Shown: in pieces, positions 30,172 to 39,215 of the stretch
Layout: each line of letters opens with the position of its first letter
Numbering within the stretch: position 1 is the stretch's first letter
IMG/VR virus record: IMGVR_UViG_3300037246_003316
Coordinates: 1-43,135 of that record
Strand: one strand, 5' to 3'
DNA from: a virus
Length of the DNA: 43,135 nucleotides
The notes under the pieces: model-generated
Told to the model about the DNA's origin: nothing
Databases searched by the model: none
Seen by the model: only the letters and a program-made list of their open reading frames with translations
Position numbers and translations under genes: made by a program

Positions 30172-31763
30172 TGTCTCTAAATATACCCGCTACCCAGGAA
30201 CAAGCTGACCAGAATATTGCCAGGTTTGAAAGTGCCTTGGGACAAAATGCACCGATTGCGACTAAAGCCTTTTTGCGTGTTCTGGGTATCCTTGAAGCTT
30301 CACAATATACAACTTTATATAAATTTGCTATCGAACGTGCAAAGCAAAATCTTGCACTCACTGCCACAGGTGATGATCTTGACCTTATCGGGGAAGAATA
30401 TGGCGTTATAAGGAAGGCCGCAGAAGCTGCCGTTCTGACAATCTCTTTACCGGCTATAAACGGAACCGTTATTCCTGCGACAGTTGATTTTCTAGGTGTA
30501 GCAAATGGCGTCCGCTATTTTCCGAACTCTTCTGTTGTGGCGGCAGGTGGTTTTGCGGTGCTCGATGTGACATCTGAAGAAGTTGGAATTGCTGGAAATC
30601 TTCAGGTGAGTGATGAACTTACTATAGGAACACAGATTGCCGGCGCAGAATCCACGGCCGCTGTGATTGTTATTGTCAATACCGGTGCAGAGCAGGAAAG
30701 TGATGAAGAATATCGGGTGCGTGTTCTTGATGAAATCAGGTCAGAGGGTGGTGGTGGGAATTCCTTTGATTATCGCAGGTGGTCGCAGGAAGTGGCCGGT
30801 GTTGTCAGGGCTTTTCCTTATGGTGGACAACCGCCGTTGCCAGGGACACCACCTGACCGAACTGTTTATATTGAAGTATCAACAACGATCGATCCTGATG
30901 GTCTTGCGCCTTCTTCTATTTTGACCGAAGTGCGAGATACTATCACCATCGACCCTGACACTGGTCTGACAAGACAACCTTTAGGTCTTACTGATGGAAC
31001 CTTGTTTGTTCTGTCAATCACCAGGTCATCATTTTATGTGAGGATTACGGATTTGATCGTTGATGCTTCTGTCGAGGCAGAGACAAAGGATGAAATCGAA
31101 ACGGCGCTGACCAATTATTTCCTTGCGCTTCAGCCTTTTGTGGATGGTCTTGATTTTGAGGGTGACAAAAACGATATCATAACGGCGCTGACAATCTCTG
31201 ATATTGTTCAGGATATAATCGCTGCAAGGGGCGGATCTGCAACTAAAGTTGAATTCGGTATTGCACCAGGCGTGTTCACGGCCACACAGGAAACGCTGGA
31301 TTCCGGCGAAAAAGCAAAGCTGGGTGTGACTGCCAATGCCGACCAAGGCTGGAAGGAAGAAACCGGTCCTGCCTTTACTGATACAACTATGGCTTTTAGT
31401 GATACGGGAACAGATGTTCAGATATTTGCAGCTGATGACGATCGTATATATGTGGGCCATGACACCGTGTTTGAAGCGATTGCGGTCTTACTTGCCATTG
31501 TGTCAAGTGCTGATATCGCGGCAGTGTTTGAATATTGGAATGGTTCTGCATGGACAGCCTTGACAGTAACTGACGGTACTATCGGATTCACCCAGAATGG
31601 GGATATTACTTTCACCGTTCCCGGTGACTGGGCAAGTGTAGATGTTAATGGGTCGACTAAATTTTATGTAAGAATACAACGAACAGAGAACACAGTTGTG
31701 ACACCACCAACTGAAGACACTATCAAGATTGAATCCGATGCCTTTGGTATAACTTATGTCTGA
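30171..31763 (+). CDS. Baseplate J-like protein with extra C-terminal domain
   Basis: 530 aa, longer than Mu gp47 (about 360). Residues 1-390 are the baseplate J family (LTATGDDLDLIGEEYGVIR, ESDEEYRVRVLDEIRSEGGG, TVYIEVSTTIDPDGLAPSSI). From about residue 395 a separate beta domain follows: DDDRIYVGHDTVFEAI, FEYWNGSAWTALTVTDGT, FTVPGDWASVDVNG and FYVRIQRT. The YWNGSxW...FYVRIxRT pattern recurs in phage adhesin-like domains. It overlaps the next gene by eight bases. Wedge assembly is known; the added domain may contact host surface. Confidence 0.85.
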   Translation: MSLNIPATQEQADQNIARFESALGQNAPIATKAFLRVLGILEASQYTTLYKFAIERAKQNLALTATGDDLDLIGEEYGVIRKAAEAAVLTISLPAINGTVIPATVDFLGVANGVRYFPNSSVVAAGGFAVLDVTSEEVGIAGNLQVSDELTIGTQIAGAESTAAVIVIVNTGAEQESDEEYRVRVLDEIRSEGGGGNSFDYRRWSQEVAGVVRAFPYGGQPPLPGTPPDRTVYIEVSTTIDPDGLAPSSILTEVRDTITIDPDTGLTRQPLGLTDGTLFVLSITRSSFYVRITDLIVDASVEAETKDEIETALTNYFLALQPFVDGLDFEGDKNDIITALTISDIVQDIIAARGGSATKVEFGIAPGVFTATQETLDSGEKAKLGVTANADQGWKEETGPAFTDTTMAFSDTGTDVQIFAADDDRIYVGHDTVFEAIAVLLAIVSSADIAAVFEYWNGSAWTALTVTDGTIGFTQNGDITFTVPGDWASVDVNGSTKFYVRIQRTENTVVTPPTEDTIKIESDAFGITYV

Positions 31764-32499
31764 TAAATCTGATGTATTAAGGGCTTTGATCGATGCACTC
31801 TTGCCCCCTGGTCCCCTTTGGAATGTGGAACAGGATGGTGACCTTGACAAGCTGTTTGACGGTATGGCTGACAACTCTGCTGTGGTCTATGAATTTTTGC
31901 TTCAGTTGGCGAAGATCACAAACCCGGCTGAATCGCCTTTCAGCCTTTTGCCAGATCTTGAAAAAGAATTCGGTATACTTACGAACCTGAACAGTACAGA
32001 GGCAGAAAGAAGGGCCCAGGTTGCCAGTATTAAATATTCAAGGGGCGGGAACGGCGGCAAGGATTTTCTTGAAGATTCGCTTCAAACCGGGGGATTCGAT
32101 GTTCTAGTCCATGAAAACGATCCACCAGTAGATCCCGCACCTTTAGTGAATGGTAATCCTTCCAGTGTGGTGGATTATGTATTGGCCGGTATAAGGGATA
32201 GTGTTCCTGCAACATTGACTTCGGAAGATTTCTCATTGGTGTTTTTTGTAGGTGGTCCAGCTGTCAGAGATGGTGTCACAAATGAACTATTGTCTATTTC
32301 TTTTGCTACAATACCTTTGGACAGTTTGAATGTTTTTAATAAAATAGTCAAAAGAATCATGCCCGTACATTCATGGGCTGTGTTTAAAATAATAGCTTCC
32401 AAAGCAAATTATTTTGGTTTTGATGAAGACCCTGATGCCTTATCTTTTGGTGATGTATCTGATCCGACAACGGGTGGTCTTTTAGCAACAATTATTTAG
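31756..32499 (+). CDS. Baseplate/tail protein, Mu gp48 / P2 gpI-like
   Basis: 247 aa following gp47. DALLPPGPLWNVEQDGDLDK near the start and LLPDLEKEFGILTNLNSTEA then RRAQVASIKYSRGGNG are the DUF2313/gp48-like signature. The C-terminus (VNELLSISFATIPLDSLNVF then KRIMPVHSWAVFKI) is typical. It links the wedge to the tail fibre encoded next. Translation is coupled to gp47. Confidence 0.8.
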   Translation: MSDKSDVLRALIDALLPPGPLWNVEQDGDLDKLFDGMADNSAVVYEFLLQLAKITNPAESPFSLLPDLEKEFGILTNLNSTEAERRAQVASIKYSRGGNGGKDFLEDSLQTGGFDVLVHENDPPVDPAPLVNGNPSSVVDYVLAGIRDSVPATLTSEDFSLVFFVGGPAVRDGVTNELLSISFATIPLDSLNVFNKIVKRIMPVHSWAVFKIIASKANYFGFDEDPDALSFGDVSDPTTGGLLATII

Positions 32500-32507
32500 G
32501 AGGATTC

Positions 32508-34241
32508 ATGAGCAGACCCAGTGACAAGCCGAATTGGATAAATGATGATGTGACGGACATAGAAATACCGACGCCTGCAGAACAAGATGCCGGTTGGAGC
32601 TCTATATTTACTACCGGGCTGAAACCACCACGTCAATGGTTTAACTGGTTTCAGAACAGGGTGGTACTGTGGCGTAGGTGGCTATCCGGTCAGGCAGGGG
32701 AATATATTGTTATTGATTCAACTGTTGGAAATGAAGATGAAAGAGACTATGAAACCTTGGCTGATTATATTGCCGATAGTCCTTCTGCGGCGGATAAGGT
32801 TCTCGTCAAAGATATTCAGGTTTTGACAGCACAAATGGTCATCCCTGATAATATCACTTTGAAAATACTTAATGGTGCTGATTTTGCACGTTCAACAAAC
32901 GAAGCTGTCAGTGTTGTTAAGTTAGGGGCCGGGCTCATTATTGAAGGTGTTTTGAATCTTGTTCTTGTGCATTCCGGTGTAACTGCAGTTGCCGTTGAAG
33001 TTAATGGTAATAATAATCTTGGAAATATTTCTGTCGAAAACGGGTCAACAGGTACTGTCACAGATACGATTGTTCTTAATTCTGGTGTTGAAGGGAATAA
33101 AATAAATGCCATTGTTGCCAATACTGGTGGCGGAACAATATCAAATATTGTCCAGGATGATAGCTTAAAGTCAACCAATGATCTGATGGTTAGAGACATT
33201 GAAAATAACAAAATAATTTCCTTACATAATCACCTCAGTGGAAAAAATCTTCTGGATAATAGTTGTTTTTCAATTTTTCAAGAAGGCTTGACGATAGATT
33301 CAACAACAACACCCGCAAATAATGATGACACTTATATTGCTGATGTCTGGAATTTGTTATCTGATGGAAACGATATTGTTGATGTTTCAAGGGATAAAAC
33401 AGATATTCCAATTGGTAGTAGGTCGTCAATAAAGTTCGATGTGGAAACTGCTAATAAAAAGTTTGGAATTGCTCAATTTGTTGAAGGAGTAAATTCAAGA
33501 GATATTATAGGAGGTAAAGCTTCTTTCTCTTTTAAAGCAAAAGTGTCATCAGGGGCAACAATTGATAATCTTAGGGCTTCAATTATATCATGGGATAGTA
33601 CAGAAGACAGCTTGACAACGGATATAGTTTCTGCATGGAATGGCGTTGGTGTTGATCCTGCATTGGTGGCAAATTGGACCTATGAGAATGTCCCTGTTGA
33701 TCTAGCATTGACTGATTCATATCAAACATTCAAGATTGAAAATATTGATGTTGATACTTCTGGCGCAAAAAATGTTGCCGTATTTATTTGGATTGATGAT
33801 GTTGATGCAACAATTGGAAATATTGTTCATATAACGAATGCCAAACTTGAAAAGGGGAGAAAATCAACTCCCCATGAATTGATTCACATTAGGAAAGTCA
33901 TTTCAGACGTTCAAAGACTTTTTGAGAAAAGCTTTGACATAGATACAGGCCCAGCTAACGGAGGGGATGCTGTTTCCTTTTCAACTCTGGTAGGTCTATT
34001 CGCTACGTTCCAAGACAACGTAGGTGTAGGGGGCAGCGATATATTTAAAGTCAGAAAAAGGATAGTTCCTAGCTTGACAAGATACGGCAACGATTCTGGA
34101 AATTGGAGACACAGCGGCACTACTTTCTCTGCTAGTTTAACTACTTCTGTAGTGTCTGAAAGAGGATTTGATATATCCCAACAAGCAACGGCCTCATCTG
34201 TTGCTGTTCAAGGGCATTGGACAGCAGATGCAAGATTATAA
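32508..34241 (+). CDS. Tail fibre protein, 577 aa
   Basis: AGGAGG before ATG. The N-terminus PNWINDDVTDIEIPTPAEQD and GLKPPRQWFNWFQNRVVLWR is a common baseplate-attachment segment of fibres in this group. Residues 110-240 look like beta-solenoid repeats. The middle (NLLDNSCFSIFQEGL, FSFKAKVSSGATI) holds a carbohydrate-binding-like jelly roll, and the C-terminal part (about 450-577) is a receptor-binding head. It determines host range by contact with the cell surface. Confidence 0.8.
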   Translation: MSRPSDKPNWINDDVTDIEIPTPAEQDAGWSSIFTTGLKPPRQWFNWFQNRVVLWRRWLSGQAGEYIVIDSTVGNEDERDYETLADYIADSPSAADKVLVKDIQVLTAQMVIPDNITLKILNGADFARSTNEAVSVVKLGAGLIIEGVLNLVLVHSGVTAVAVEVNGNNNLGNISVENGSTGTVTDTIVLNSGVEGNKINAIVANTGGGTISNIVQDDSLKSTNDLMVRDIENNKIISLHNHLSGKNLLDNSCFSIFQEGLTIDSTTTPANNDDTYIADVWNLLSDGNDIVDVSRDKTDIPIGSRSSIKFDVETANKKFGIAQFVEGVNSRDIIGGKASFSFKAKVSSGATIDNLRASIISWDSTEDSLTTDIVSAWNGVGVDPALVANWTYENVPVDLALTDSYQTFKIENIDVDTSGAKNVAVFIWIDDVDATIGNIVHITNAKLEKGRKSTPHELIHIRKVISDVQRLFEKSFDIDTGPANGGDAVSFSTLVGLFATFQDNVGVGGSDIFKVRKRIVPSLTRYGNDSGNWRHSGTTFSASLTTSVVSERGFDISQQATASSVAVQGHWTADARL

Positions 34242-34250
34242 GGAGAAAAA

Positions 34251-34697
34251 ATGTATAAATTGACAAACAATCCAGGTGTAGTGGAAAGAATTAATCCAGA
34301 CAACTCAAAAACTGTAATTTATAAAGGAGATAGACTTTGGTCTAAGTATGAGACATGGCTTGCTGAAGACAATACACCGGAGCCTGCCGAGACTGATGAA
34401 GAGGTCAAGTCAAGAAAAAAAGTAGAGACTGAAAGTCTGGCCGGTGAAAAAGCTGATGCGCTTCTGTCCAAAATCAGCGACAGGCGCAAAATGAAACAAG
34501 TTTCGCGTGCTGTCAAGCTTGTTTTTAAAAAAGTTAAGGGAACAATATCACCGAATGAAGAAACCGAGCTTGCTACCCTGGAAGTTCTAGATGACAAGAT
34601 AGATGATATTTATGATGCTGCAGATACAATCTTTAATGAAATCGATAATGATTCATCTTATGACCATATTGACAGCAACCACTGGCCGCAGTCCTGA
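34251..34697 (+). CDS. Tail-fibre-associated protein, 148 aa
   Basis: AAGGAG before ATG. The start YKLTNNPGVVERINPDN...SKYETWLAEDNTPEPAE is a motif frequent at the N-terminus of small proteins following tail fibres (YxLTxxxxxVxR...YxxWLAEGNTPEPA). The remainder is a charged helical region. Likely a fibre tip, chaperone or accessory; its exact role is unknown. Confidence 0.6.
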   Translation: MYKLTNNPGVVERINPDNSKTVIYKGDRLWSKYETWLAEDNTPEPAETDEEVKSRKKVETESLAGEKADALLSKISDRRKMKQVSRAVKLVFKKVKGTISPNEETELATLEVLDDKIDDIYDAADTIFNEIDNDSSYDHIDSNHWPQS

Positions 34698-34711
34698 TAT
34701 AGTGTCAAAAT

Positions 34712-34723
34712 GCCGCTAGCGGC
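34712..34723. terminator. Second palindrome GCCGCTAGCGGC
   Basis: Identical to 24043-24054 and again just after a stop codon, before the DUF2235 gene. No T run, so termination is uncertain. Confidence 0.35.
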
Positions 34724-34761
34724 TTCATGTTCAGTTTTCTAACAGTTACGGGGTGAAAAAT

Positions 34762-35742
34762 ATGTCTAAAAATATTCTCATTTTTTCGGATGCTACCGCT
34801 CAGGAAGGTGGAAAGGGTTTCAATACCAATGTATATAAGCTTTTCAACATGGCTGAAGATCGTACCGAAAGACAAATTGCATTCTATGATGTTGGCCTTG
34901 GAGCTAACTGGCAGAAAATAACAGGGGCGGCAGGGGGGATGGGGATATCTAAGAATATTCTTCAATGCTATGAATTTTTGATGGATAATTATATGGCCGG
35001 CGATCAGATATTTCTCTTCGGTTTCAGCCGTGGTGCCACAACTGTGCGATCATTATCTGGTTTCATTCATCTTTTCGGTATATTGCCAAAGTCTCGCAAA
35101 GACCTGATAGCGCGGGCATACAATATATATAAGATCAGCAATATAGAAAAGCGGGAGCGTAAGGCAAAAGAGTTCATCGCAAAACATCACACCATGTGGG
35201 TGAAGATAAAATTCATCGGTGTATGGGACACGGTGGCCGCACTTGGTGTACCTTTCAAGGCTTTTAATGCCTTGGTCAATATGATTCCTTTTCTGAAGAA
35301 CGATTTCCATGACCTGACTTTGAGCCCTTCTATTGAAAATGCTTTTCATGCTCTGGCGATCGATGAAAGACGCAAGACCTTTTTGCCGACATTGTGGGAG
35401 CCCAGTTTGAAGAAGGGACAGACGATGGAACAAGTTTGGTTCCCCGGTGTTCACACGGATGTCGGTGGTGGATATAAAGAATCAGGACTTTCGGATGTAG
35501 CACTGAACTGGATGGTGGAAAAGGCAAAGAAGTATGGACTGATTATCTTTCCGTGGCACCGGGTGAAGGTGCAGGTGGATGTCAATGGTTTGATGCATGA
35601 TAGCAGGGAAGGTGCGGCCAGGATGTTCAGGGAAAAGGGCCGGTCCTGGGATCTGAAAAAATATGGTGCGCCGGTGCTACATGAAAGTGTGGGGTTGCGA
35701 AAAGATTATAGGCCGTGGATATTGGATGTTTACAAGATGTAA
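34762..35742 (+). CDS. DUF2235 alpha/beta hydrolase (Tle1-like lipase fold)
   Basis: From ATG 34762 (GTG 34753 is the alternative) the product is 326 aa. DUF2235 hallmarks are present: NILIFSDAT near the start, nucleophile elbow GFSRGATT (Ser89) after DQIFLF, KFIGVWDTVAALGVP, and VHTDVGGGY with the His-Asp pair. This fold includes type VI phospholipase effectors (Tle1) and other esterases. As the last gene of the tail operon, before the terminator, it could be an envelope-degrading virion enzyme or a lysogenic conversion effector. No signal peptide. Substrate unknown. Confidence 0.85.
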   Translation: MSKNILIFSDATAQEGGKGFNTNVYKLFNMAEDRTERQIAFYDVGLGANWQKITGAAGGMGISKNILQCYEFLMDNYMAGDQIFLFGFSRGATTVRSLSGFIHLFGILPKSRKDLIARAYNIYKISNIEKRERKAKEFIAKHHTMWVKIKFIGVWDTVAALGVPFKAFNALVNMIPFLKNDFHDLTLSPSIENAFHALAIDERRKTFLPTLWEPSLKKGQTMEQVWFPGVHTDVGGGYKESGLSDVALNWMVEKAKKYGLIIFPWHRVKVQVDVNGLMHDSREGAARMFREKGRSWDLKKYGAPVLHESVGLRKDYRPWILDVYKM

Positions 35743-35746
35743 TAAA

Positions 35747-35770
35747 AAAGCCCCTCTTTTGAGGGGCTTT
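35747..35770. terminator. Bidirectional rho-independent terminator
   Basis: AAAGCCCCTC (35747-35756), loop TTTT, GAGGGGCTTT (35761-35770): ten perfect base pairs, with TTTTTT following on the minus strand and a shorter T-rich tail on the plus strand. It lies where the rightward late operon and the leftward early operon converge. Confidence 0.9.
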
Positions 35771-35799
35771 GATTTGTGTGGTTCTGGTGGGTTTGAAAG

Positions 35800-35823
35800 T
35801 TAATACTCAGTTGGATCAGTCAT
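35800..35823 (-). CDS. Candidate 7-residue microORF with strong ribosome site
   Basis: On the minus strand GGGAGG (35834-35829) precedes ATG 35823 and encodes MTDPTEY then TAA. A TTGACA (35897-35892) with weak -10 choices lies upstream and the strong terminator at 35770 follows. It may be a leader-like peptide, the mark of a short RNA, or the remains of a deleted gene. The rest of 35771-35908 shows nothing else. Confidence 0.3.
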   Translation of the reverse strand: MTDPTEY

Positions 35824-35908
35824 TTTTTCCTCCCTTGATTAATTCTGTTTTCAAGTCAAATAAATAATAGACTAAAATATCAAAGTTGTTTTGTCAAGGA
35901 TGTTGATC

Positions 35909-37261
35909 TTAATGAGAATTAACTAGGTTATCTACAGCTTTTATTCTTTTACCTATTAGATGCATACATCCAACGTGCATTGAGTTTCCTATTGCTTTAT
36001 ACCTGGGCCCGTCCGGGTGCCGTGCCGCCATAGTCGCATTTTCGATACTGAAACCTTGCCTTAGAAAATATTTAAAGACATCTTCTTGTATCTTCTTTTT
36101 AGATGCTCTGCTCTGCCAATCAATAAGAGTGTAGTTATCTGGAAGGCCCTGTAGTCTTTCGCACTCTATTGGGGTGAGCCGGCGTACCTGCATGCCAGTA
36201 ATTAAAGGAGGGTGCTGTCTTGAGGCTAGAGGATGGCATGGATCTCCGACTTTAGGGTTGCTGTAATTTTTCGGACTAGTAATCTGCGTGGTATCGTAGG
36301 CTATAGCGTGCTTATCCCCCGAAGTAATCGTATAGCATGGATCATTGGGCCCGCCGATACCCAGACCGTTTGCTGCACCATCGTTCCGTTCAACACCATC
36401 TTCCTGTCGGCAACCACCGCCTTTGTGGCGGGTTGCTTTATCGTGGATAGGGAAAATAACGGCGTTTTCTTGTCCGCTATTCCCACCCAGAGCAAAAGCT
36501 TTATCGGATACACAAGGGTCTTGGGTGCCGTGAACTATCATTGTTTCAGTTTCATAATCCTGGCAACCCATTCCACCAGCATTCAGGCAATGTGCCACAT
36601 TGCCTGTGCTGGATATTAAATGTCCGGCTTGTGCTTGGGTGTCATCAGCGCCACACGTTCCAACGCCGTTTGCAGTAAGACAGGCAACTGCCTTCCTCTT
36701 TTCTCTGCGCGGCGTAGAATGCCCGCACATGCTGTGGCGCTCAAATAGTACCGCTGCGGGATATCTCCAGTCTCCAAGATATCCGACAACGAACACACGT
36801 CTGCGTCGCTGGGGAACTCCAATGTATTGAGCGTCAAGAACTCTGTATGCGAACCCATACCCGAGTTCGCCCAGTGCTCCAAGGAAGGAACCAAAGTCCC
36901 GTCCTCCATTTGACGACAAGACGCCGGGGACGTTCTCCCATACCAACCAGCGGGCCCCAAGTCTTTTAGCAAGTTTAAGATATTCGAGGGCCAGGTTGCC
37001 ACGTTCGTCATCCAGTCCTTTTCTGAGGCCAGCAACTGAGAATGATTGACAGGGGGTTCCTCCGACAAGAAGGTCAATTGGCTCATAATCATCTCCTTTT
37101 ATTGTTGTAAAATCACCATGCAAGGGTACATCTAGATAGTGGTGTTTTAGGACAGCCCTTGGGAATTTCTCTATCTCTGAGAAAAAAGATGGCTTCCATC
37201 CCAGTGGTTCCCATGCTACGGTCGCCGCCTCTATTCCGCTGCATACACTGCCATATATCAT
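35909..37261 (-). CDS. C5-cytosine DNA methyltransferase
   Basis: 450 aa with the conserved order: motif I GSVCSGIEAATVAW, motif IV GGTPCQSFS with catalytic Cys71, motif VI WENVPGVL, motif VIII PQRRRRVFVVG, a long variable recognition region (about 190-365), then motifs IX-X RRLTPIECERLQGLPDNYT and YKAIGNSM. It methylates cytosine in a specific DNA sequence. No cognate endonuclease is nearby, so a phage protective (anti-restriction) role is likely. It is the last large gene of the leftward operon. Confidence 0.93.
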   Translation of the reverse strand: MIYGSVCSGIEAATVAWEPLGWKPSFFSEIEKFPRAVLKHHYLDVPLHGDFTTIKGDDYEPIDLLVGGTPCQSFSVAGLRKGLDDERGNLALEYLKLAKRLGARWLVWENVPGVLSSNGGRDFGSFLGALGELGYGFAYRVLDAQYIGVPQRRRRVFVVGYLGDWRYPAAVLFERHSMCGHSTPRREKRKAVACLTANGVGTCGADDTQAQAGHLISSTGNVAHCLNAGGMGCQDYETETMIVHGTQDPCVSDKAFALGGNSGQENAVIFPIHDKATRHKGGGCRQEDGVERNDGAANGLGIGGPNDPCYTITSGDKHAIAYDTTQITSPKNYSNPKVGDPCHPLASRQHPPLITGMQVRRLTPIECERLQGLPDNYTLIDWQSRASKKKIQEDVFKYFLRQGFSIENATMAARHPDGPRYKAIGNSMHVGCMHLIGKRIKAVDNLVNSH

Positions 37262-37391
37262 TTTTCCACCAATTCAACCCTAGTCTGTTATCTTGTCTTT
37301 GTGATTTGCTTATAGTGGCCGAGGACATACCGCCCCCGGCCAACAAATCAAATGGCACTCTTTCCGGCTATGGTTGCCGTATCCCTTATAA

Positions 37392-37601
37392 TCATTTTTT
37401 CATAAATTCACCCTCCTTAAGACTGCCTACCGTTTTTATTTTATCAGCTACTATGCCAAATTTTTTCATTGCATCTGAGGCCGTTGTAGTTGCCCTTGTG
37501 AGTGCTGTTACTGCCTTAGCAAGGTTAGTTCTATCCTTTTCTGTAAAATTAAAAGCGGCCATAATAGCAGGGTCAACAAAAGGTGTTTTCATACCGGCCA
37601 T
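37392..37601 (-). CDS. Small hypothetical protein, 69 aa
   Basis: ATG 37601 overlaps the 3' end of the DUF5131 gene by 13 bases, indicating coupling. The product AGMKTPFVDPAIMAAFNFTE then NLAKAVTALTRATTTASDAM is helical with a Lys-rich end. No domain recognised. The 130 bases between it and the methyltransferase (37262-37391) show no convincing gene, only an open frame overlapping the methyltransferase start. Confidence 0.5.
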   Translation of the reverse strand: MAGMKTPFVDPAIMAAFNFTEKDRTNLAKAVTALTRATTTASDAMKKFGIVADKIKTVGSLKEGEFMKK

Positions 37602-38577
37602 CCCAGATGTTCTTTTCCATCCAGTAGTCTGCCGGCATTCTTTTTGCCTGCACGCACCATCCTGATCCCATCTTCGAAGGTATGCATTCTTTTTCTGGCG
37701 ATTTGCTTGACAAATTTTTCACCCCTGAAGATAGCATCTTCGGTTGTCATCCATTCACCCCACTGTTTGAAGAAAAAAGGGATGCCGGCAGCACTGCATT
37801 GATCGCGGAGGGCACGCACCTGGTTTGGATGCAGTGCTGTGGCCTGCTGACCACTTTCGCCGCCACAGATAACACAGTCAATTTTGTTTTCGCTACTTTG
37901 GACTATGTTGTCGTTTATATCTGTCCAGACAAACTGTGTCAAATCCACCGGGCCCAACATCGGTTCGACGCTGACAAACCTCTTTGCTGCTGGGATCGAT
38001 ATCAGGTGTGGAATTCGTTTGTTCGCCTGTTCCTGGTCTTCTGTAGACGTGCCGACCCAGAAAGTTGAATAAACATCATCTTGTGTGGGCAGATATTCCC
38101 AGTCATCCCAATCATCTTTTAAAAGCTGTGATTTGAAATACATTTCCCACAGTGCTGCGAAGCGATCGGGGCGCTTTGTCAGAAAAAGGAAGGTGTGGGC
38201 CTCTTTTTTACATCGCTGTTATGGATGCGATGATTGTTGATGGAATAGCACTTGTCCAGTATCCGGGTGAACAGATCGAAAGTCACGTTTGGATGTGCTA
38301 TGTCACCCATGGATCCCACAAAGACTTTTTTCCCATGGGTGCCATCGAATAGTTTTTCCATGCACTGCAGGTTGTTGTTGATCTTGCCGACCCACTGGAT
38401 TTTGCCTGCGATATTTTCTGTGGTCCCTTGGTATTTATCCGAAATCCTGGGGTCAGGATTGTATGACAGTCTGTGTGCCATTTTCAGCGCATAGCAGTTT
38501 GTGCAGCCTGTGGATAACTTTGAACACCCTGCAAAGGGATTGACCGTTTCGTCGGCCCACTCGATCTTTGTACTCAT
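37589..38577 (-). CDS. DUF5131 (Gp37/Gp68) family protein, expressed by -1 frameshift or broken
   Basis: Two frames make one family protein. Frame one (ATG 38577) gives TKIEWADETVNPFAGCSKLS then TGCTNCYALKMAHRL and GKKVFVGSMGDIAHPNVTF, and stops at 38179-38181. The -1 frame continues HTFLFLTKRPDRFAALWEMY, then STFWVGTSTEDQEQANKRIP and FVSVEPMLGPVDL to 37589. The frames meet at A AAA AAG (38209-38203), in exact slippery phase; a -1 slip there gives a 329-aa full-length protein. The CxxxxxxxCxxCY cluster suggests a radical-SAM-like iron-sulfur site, as in relatives. Function in phages is unknown. An A-run indel is the alternative. Confidence 0.75.
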
Positions 38578-38897
38578 AGTACACCTGATTGTTTAAGGGC
38601 TTCTGTCGCTGCCTTAAATTTTACAGGACATATATGTGAGAAATCTTTTCCTGCGAATACAGGCCTTTCGTATTCTTCACTTTTGATAATAATCTGAGTT
38701 TCTTTTATAAGGAAAAGAAGCGTGATATAATAACAAACTGTAGGCAAGTCAGTTTCAAGTGTTACCTTAAGCCCTCCGCCGAATATATCAACGGATTTTT
38801 GTGCATCCTGAATAGTTGTTTTAAATCTGCCGCAGTTGTGTTCAATTTGTTCAATCTGTCGTTTAAATTCTTCCAATATTTTTGTCCTGTCATTCAT
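38574..38897 (-). CDS. Hypothetical protein, 107 aa
   Basis: Overlaps the DUF5131 start by four bases. ATG 38897 has GGAGA five bases upstream, so it is preferred over ATG 38909. The N-terminus is a coiled coil (DRTKILEEFKRQIEQIEHNC). A segment LPTVCYYITLLFLIKETQII is hydrophobic but flanked by charged residues and may be buried. No family recognised. Part of the leftward operon. Confidence 0.55.
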   Translation of the reverse strand: MNDRTKILEEFKRQIEQIEHNCGRFKTTIQDAQKSVDIFGGGLKVTLETDLPTVCYYITLLFLIKETQIIIKSEEYERPVFAGKDFSHICPVKFKAATEALKQSGVL

Positions 38898-38912
38898 TTT
38901 GTTCTCCATTTA

Positions 38913-39200
38913 TTAAGACATTTTTCCAATTTTATCAATATAATATCTGACCTTTTCTTCCTTTGCGTAGGGTATAAGATAGCGATTTTTATCGCGGTCG
39001 TGAATATCAAGAAGTGAACCTTCACAATCTATTCCCATTGGCATTATTTCATAGATGGCAGATGGATGCCTTAATACATATAATTGTCGCCCGTTTTTGA
39101 AGTCTATTTTTATTGTTCTGGGTGTAAGCCGCACAACCGATTCAATGAAAGGGTGTGAAAATAAATTGTATTCAGGCGTCGATTCGCTGTCTAAGTTCAT
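38913..39200 (-). CDS. Hypothetical protein, 95 aa
   Basis: ATG 39200 with AGAGGAAC upstream. Beta-rich (VVRLTPRTIKIDFKNGRQLY) followed by DCEGSLLDIHDRDKNRYLIP and a C-terminal helix. Soluble, no motifs recognised. It lies 12 bases before the next gene of the leftward operon. Confidence 0.55.
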   Translation of the reverse strand: MNLDSESTPEYNLFSHPFIESVVRLTPRTIKIDFKNGRQLYVLRHPSAIYEIMPMGIDCEGSLLDIHDRDKNRYLIPYAKEEKVRYYIDKIGKMS

Positions 39201-39215
39201 GTCAGTGTTCCTCTG

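Noticed and set aside
36233-36619. Plus-strand frame of 128 codons
   Set aside because: Antisense to the recognition region of the C5 methyltransferase, without start signals.
37113-37358. Minus-strand frame of 81 codons upstream of the methyltransferase
   Set aside because: It overlaps the well-supported methyltransferase start in another frame and shows no recognisable domain; left as doubtful.
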